From NCBI RefSeq assembly GCF_020283565.1, contig NC_060060.1, positions 72,587,257 to 72,651,256 on the forward strand: DNA of 64,000 nucleotides, read 5' to 3'. The notes beneath the pieces are model-generated. The model saw only the letters and a program-made list of their open reading frames with translations. It was not told the origin of the DNA and did not search any database. Positions 59,422-64,000 of the stretch are shown here, piece after piece; position 1 is the first letter of the stretch; every line of letters begins with the position of its first letter. The DNA comes from Trifolium pratense (lineage: Eukaryota > Streptophyta > Magnoliopsida > Fabales > Fabaceae). A program made the translations under genes and the position numbers.

Positions 59422-60291
59422 ATGTCTGGAGGAGACGATAGTAGTACTAGAACAACCGGTGAAGCCGGTGAGGCCAGTGGTGCTGGTGGTGGTCCTAGAA
59501 ATGCTTTTGGTTTTGACTACTTAAGTAATGAATCACATGAACATAGTGGCAACAGAAAAGCCCCTATATTCAATGGTGATGCTTCATTATTTGAGTGGTG
59601 GAAAGAGAGACTGTATAGCAATATTACTGCTATTGATCATGAGTTGTGGGATTTGGTTGAGTTGGGAGTAACTTTTGAAAACTTGAATGAACATGGTAGG
59701 TTGTCCATGGAGAATAGAAAGTTACTCACACCAGCTAACCTAAAAACCTACACAAAACATCACAGAGTTAAGGACATTGTTGTTGGTGCTATAAGACATG
59801 AGGACTATGTCAGAATAGAGGACAAATCCTCTGCGAAATCTATTTTTGACTCTATGTGTGCTACCTATGATGGTAATGAAAAGGTTCAAGAGGCTAAGGC
59901 TAGTCTCTTGATAAGGCAGTATGAGTTGTTCACTATGAAACAAGATGAAAACATTGAGACTATGTTTACAAGGTTTCAAATCCTTGTATCTGGTCTTAAA
60001 GCTCTAAAGAGAAGTTACTCTACTTATGACCATGTTCAGAAGATTCTGAGGAGTCTTCCTATTGCTTGGAGACCTAAGGTCACTGCCATAGAGGAAGCTC
60101 AAAATCTCAAGACTCTGAGTCTTGAAGCTCTGATAAGCAATCTCAGAAGCCATGAGATGGTTCTGGATGCTGACTCAGAAACTAAGAAGAAGTCTAAGTC
60201 AGTGGCTTTACAGTCAACTAAGACTACTTCTAAGGCTCTTAAGACTCAGCTTCTTGATATTGAAGAAGAATCTTCTGCTGATGGTCAAGAG
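59422..60291 (+). pseudogene. gag: Sirevirus Gag, N-terminal part, cut by insertion
   Basis: Starts MSGGDDSSTR 56 nt after the primer site. The Gly-rich start is followed by the Copia Gag core: APIFNGDASLFEWWKERL, then KASLLIRQYELFTMKQDENIE and ILRSLPIAWRPKVTAIEEA, the UBN2-type region. The frame is intact for 290 codons up to GQE and is then interrupted at 60292 by the LTR of another Sirevirus, which would append a few residues before a stop at 60361-60363. The zinc-knuckle part and pol should lie beyond the inserted element, outside the window. Confidence 0.9.
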
Positions 60292-61496
60292 TGTTGGGTT
60301 TTTGTATATTGGCTACATTTTGCGAAAACATATTTTAGCCAAGTGTTGAGACAAATGTGCTGACCCCAAGTGTTGAGACAAATGTGCTGACCCCAAGTGT
60401 TGTGACAAATGTTGTTACACTTTGGAACAACACCTGACTCTGTTCTGCGCGCGCCAGCTAGCGTTTTTATTTTCTACTCAATCTTTCGAAGATTTGATTG
60501 AAGAATTATTTCGTGGTTTCTTATACAACAAGGCGCACGTGATCAATGTGTTTCAGAAGGCAGCTGAACCCTAGTTCTATTTTCTAAAGGAATTATATTT
60601 TTAGAAAATATAATATTTGTTTCAAAAATATATCTTGTGAAGATTGCTGCAAAAATATAAAAGATTTATTTCAAATAAATCTTTGTGCTTCTAGAAGATT
60701 AGAAGATTTAATTTTAAAATATATTTACAACAAATATATTTATGGAAGGAATATTTGATGCAAAGAAAGATTTGGTAAAAATATATATTTTGCATCTAGA
60801 AGATTTCTTGGAGGTGAAGCATTGTGAAAAGCCCACGAGGCTGTGCTATATAAAGGGTGCTGCTAACCCTATTTGATTCACCGAAACTTGAAGCAAAAAG
60901 AGAATATCAAAGATGTAGTCTTTTAAGGGTTTCGTGTCTTTAAGCCGCTCTCTAGGAGAGTTGGTGTAAAGTGAACCACTCGAGTTGTGAGATGGTCACC
61001 ATGTCCTCACTCAGAAACCTATAGGTAATGAGTTGAGTATTGTCTTGGAGGAAGCTTTTAAGCAACTCCAAATTGTGAACTTAGTCGTTGGCTAGGTGGT
61101 GATGTTATTGAAGTGTGTCTTCATCTTTGTCAAGGAGAGTGTCTCCATTATGTTGTTATTGAAATCCTTACTGGTTGTAAGGTTGAGGGGAGTGAGACGG
61201 GGTCTCATATCTAGGAGTTCCTAGGTAGAAGTTGCATTGGGTAGGGATTAAGTGAGGAGTTGTAAACGGGGGAGTTTAGCTCCGAATTAATACTGCTGAT
61301 AGTGAATTTCCTCCTGGATTGGTATCCCCCAGATTAGGCTGTTAGGCTGAACTGGGTTAACAATTATGTGTGTCGTTTATGCTTTTCAGTATATGTTTTT
61401 AATGCTCTGTTTTATTGTTCTTACTGCTAAGACAAGTGTTGCGACAAGTGTCGGCACATCGTGGACAACACTTGTCTACTGTGTACCAGAATTTCA
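60292..61496 (+). repeat. 5' LTR of gag-pol-less Sirevirus
   Basis: Begins TGTTGGG, ends TTTCA. A roughly 28-bp unit (AAGTGTTGAGACAAATGTGC plus CTGACCCC) is tandemly duplicated at 60340-60395. It diverges from family 1 in the middle (about 60620-60880). Confidence 0.9.
60847..60855 (+). promoter_or_regulatory. TATA box of Sirevirus LTR
   Basis: TATATAAAG about 555 bp into the LTR, at the counterpart of the TATA box of family 1. Confidence 0.6.
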
Positions 61497-61498
61497 AT

Positions 61499-61510
61499 TG
61501 GTATCAGAGC
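61499..61510 (+). other. Primer-binding site
   Basis: TGGTATCAGAGC two bases after the LTR. Confidence 0.9.
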
Positions 61511-62805
61511 AGGCATCCTGTTCTGTATCTGGGTGAGATCCTAGGGAAGATACTTTCTGGTTATGAACAAGTAAGGAATACTGAAAAGTTGTTTGAACTT
61601 GAAGAAGTTCATATTTGTTTGAATGGTCCCTAGAAGTGGAGGATGGACTATTCATGGCACGGTGTATAGCTTTGATGTTTGAGCTTCTGTATGGTTTGAT
61701 TTATCTTCAAGCCTATGTTAACCTGTTGCACCTGAAGTGTGGAGTTTGTGCAAAGGTCATTATGGTGTGCCTGAAGTTTGTTGAGGAGTTTTCTGGTTTG
61801 AATTCCGCTGCATACATTTATGATGGGAAAACTCCTGGTGGTTTTGAGTGTGCTACACTCTGTTCTCCTCTGGTGAGGTTCAACTAACTTGTTGGAGATG
61901 CCAACGATACTTGAGGGTGATCTCAAGTCCACTCATAAAGGCACTCATATATGAGTTTGTTGAAGAGAGATCTGAACGAAGTTGTGAGCAATTTATTTTT
62001 GCTTCTAACCCTAAAAGCCAACCTCCAGTGGCTTTGATAAAGGATCTCTTGGTGTGTTCCTTGAGAAGGGGACTGATGTCGTCCCAGATGTTGCTACATC
62101 TGACCAGCAGTATGCAGAATCTTGTTGGATTTATTTTGACACTAGAAACTTATGGTTGACTTCTTGGGTGAGTTTATTTCTGATCCAAGTAAGTGGTAGT
62201 GCAGATGTGTGTTTTGCTTTTCCTGTGTAAGCTTGATAAAGGATCTATTATTATGGTACCTGAGAAGGGGACTGATGTGCTCCCAGATGTTGGTACATCT
62301 GACCTGCAGATTATGCAGAATCGTGTTGGATGACAGTTGGGCATGTAAGGTGCTTGGAATTATGCATAGGAGTGCTCAAGTTGTATGGTCAGAAGAAGCT
62401 TATCTGCCTATGTGAATCAGAATGTGGTGGTTCTGATCTTTCTTTAATAGTATGCTCTAGCAATGCATGACTATTGATTCCACTAGTAGTGGATGTAAGG
62501 GCAGCAAAATATTGTCAGATACTGAGGTCTGATAATTGTCTTTGGTTATCTACTGCAAGTCACTCGAGAAAAGGGCTGATAATCAGAATCTTAGTCAAGC
62601 TTTTAAGCAAACTAAGAAGTTTTGGAGTTTGTGAGTGACTTCACACCTATTAAGCATGACATCTTGCCTATTCAAAAGGTCATGATACAGAGTGTGGTTC
62701 TGCAAGGACAGTGATCAAGATGTGTCCTTGTTAAGTAAAAGGGTTAGAGTGTTGTTCAAACATGTGTGGATGATCTGGTATTAAAGGTTAATCAACTACT
62801 GATGG
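61511..62805 (+). other. Unassigned interior replacing gag and pol
   Basis: Short frames only, none recognised. A block of about 75 bp (GATAAAGGATCT ... AAGGGGACTGATGT ... CAGATGTTG) occurs twice, near 62030-62105 and 62228-62305, each ending in the palindrome CAGATGT/ACATCTG. The remainder is unidentified. Confidence 0.55.
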
Positions 62806-63255
62806 TTGATCCTCTTGTGTCCCCCTGCTGTTGTTAATTGTGACTTTGGTGCTTTCACTAAGGCCACAAGTGATTGTGTTGGTGAAACTCTCAAGGAAAC
62901 TATCCCTGAGACAAATGTTGTACCAAGTGTAGGTACATTTGTGGCACCTGCAACTGCCACATATTTTGATACATCTGCAGCACCTGAAACTATAATAGAT
63001 CATAATGTTTCAGATATATCTTACCAGATGAATACTACTAAGAAAGAGAATACTACAAAAGTAATTATGATTGCTCATGCTCTGATTAGTAGAGTGCTAG
63101 TCTTTGTCGTGATGTTTGTGGATGTGTTATGCTATGAATCTAGTCATCCCGATCTAATATGTTCTTTTGTGAGAATTTATATCTGTCTGTCAATGTGCTA
63201 TGTGGGCTCGGTGAACCCAATTACGCTGCATGCCTCTGGTGTGTGTTTTTGTTGA
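62806..63255 (+). pseudogene. Envelope-like N-terminal segment, first copy
   Basis: The frame contains TKATSDCVGETLKETIPETNVV, then GTFVAP, matching in order and spacing the segment at 63340-63480 and, more loosely, the variable N-terminal half of the envelope-like protein at 27969. It breaks into non-coding TG-rich sequence after about 63060. It looks like a diverged duplicate of the start of the envelope-like gene. Confidence 0.5.
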
Positions 63256-63299
63256 AGTGAAAGAAGGTATGTCTTGTATCTCTCTCTCTCCATTGTCTG

Positions 63300-64000
63300 G
63301 TGCACGCTAATCAAGGGAAATATGATTTAAATTCTTCGGCAAATGTTAATTCTGCTGTTGATGCTTCTACTAAGGTCAATAGTTACTGTATTGATGAGTA
63401 TATCAAGGAAACTGTTCTTGAGACTAATGTTGTGCCAGATGTTTATACATTTGTGGCACCTGATACTGGTGTAGGCAAGAATGACCAAGATAATCCTGAC
63501 CAGGTGGATACTACTGAGCAAGAAAGAATTCCAGTAGTAGTAAGGACTGATAATAACTCTGGTAATAATGTTATGGGTTATTCTAAATCTGATGAGAGTA
63601 TTAGGTTTTTGTTTGCTGATAAAGAACCTTATGTTGACAAAAGAGTGGGTGATGATCCTGATGTTGTCATTGTGAATGACATAGTGGCTAGATAAGACAC
63701 CTAGTGCTAATGTTGTAGGAAGAATCAGAAGTAGGGCTGGTAAAAATGTGACAACTGTCAATACACTTGTCCAGAAATCTAAATCATGAAAGGTGACAAG
63801 ATTTGTTGGGAAGAAACCTTTTTACGGTCCACCAAGGACAAAGAGTAATAATGTATCTGTTACTGGGAGAAGAAAAAGAGTCTGAAAAGAAAGAACCCCC
63901 TTCTAGTAAATCAGACTTTGAAAGGGAGACAAGTGTAGCTACATTTGGTGACACATTCAGAAGAAGTGTGAAAGGAATGAAGGTCTGATGAGAACAGTGT
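63300..64000 (+). pseudogene. Envelope-like gene, second copy, broken, runs off window
   Basis: Begins at the conserved CACGCTAATCAAGG junction that follows pol in the intact element. The frame at 63300-63695 ends with DDPDVVIVNDIVAR, matching DPDVVIVNETTV of the intact protein. After stops it continues in other frames with the counterparts of RSRAGKAVEA (near 63725), GKKPLYGPPK (near 63810) and SDSDFEPETDVA (near 63910). Only the N-terminal, low-complexity half is inside the window; stop codons and frame changes show it is not translated as one protein. Confidence 0.7.

Larger units (their letters stand above)
41209..64000 (+). mobile_element. Plus-strand Sirevirus (family 2), 5' end, heavily interrupted
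   Basis: The 5' LTR begins TGTTGGAAC at 41209, is split by a 17-kb insertion (41659-58697), resumes at 58703 and ends ACACCTTCA at 59351. It is followed by a primer site and gag, which is cut at 60292 by another Sirevirus. Its own 3' end lies outside the window. It inserted head-to-head into a copy of its own family; flank GTGTA (41204-41208). Confidence 0.88.
60292..64000 (+). mobile_element. Family-1-like Sirevirus without gag-pol, 5' part
   Basis: A 1205-bp LTR (60292-61496) similar to that of the 14097-31832 element (same start, end, CCCCAGA block and gag leader). Flank AAGAG (60287-60291) is the visible candidate target duplication. After the primer site the leader matches family 1 up to the gag ATG, but the next codons are ATG AAC AAG TAA, and no gag or pol follows. 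Envelope-like sequence appears already at 62806. The 3' end is outside the window. Confidence 0.85.

Overview
This is plant nuclear DNA, from a dicot and probably a legume. The evidence is AT-rich non-coding sequence, plant-type L1, Copia and Ty3/Gypsy retrotransposons, Sirevirus elements with envelope-like genes of the soybean SIRE1 type, and a split papain-family gene. The legume assignment rests on recognising these element types; no database was searched. No bacterial feature, CRISPR array, tRNA or rRNA was recognised.

Left part (1-14096): a decayed L1 LINE (1-4500, +) lies in an intron of a minus-strand papain-like cysteine-protease gene. Three good exons of that gene are visible (4625-5433) and a possible first exon lies at 11314-11358. 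Between them are a CACTA MITE (5807-6104), a hAT-type MITE (6889-6988), a small tandem repeat, and two large foldback elements (7871-9343 and 9466-11212) embedded in one broken (TA)n tract.

Middle part (14097-31832): a 17.7-kb Sirevirus-type Copia element has nearly identical 1040-bp LTRs and a perfect 5-bp target duplication. Its gag, pol and envelope-like genes are on +. Its integrase is split by a second Sirevirus (17879-25493) that has lost reverse transcriptase, RNase H and most of the envelope-like gene but kept good LTRs and target duplications.

Right part (32576-64000): a five-level nest. A decayed Tekay-like chromovirus (from 32576) is followed at 37240 by a minus-strand Sirevirus (second family). 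A plus-strand copy of that same family starts at 41209. Its 5' LTR is split by a minus-strand Copia element without coding capacity (41659-58697), which itself contains a complete Tekay-type chromovirus (44730-53594). The gag of the plus-strand Sirevirus is cut at 60292 by another, largely non-coding Sirevirus that runs off the window.

The most unusual structure is in the chromovirus LTRs. At 33786-34080 an array alternates a near-constant linker with different short inverted repeats whose two arms change together. A positional counterpart with other stems and another linker lies at 45979-46190 (and in the 3' LTR). Other observations worth following are an interrupted palindrome that recurs through LTR, gag and envelope-like sequence of one Sirevirus family, clusters of TTCGCT palindromes in the chromovirus LTRs, and the apparent recent mobility of coding-dead elements.
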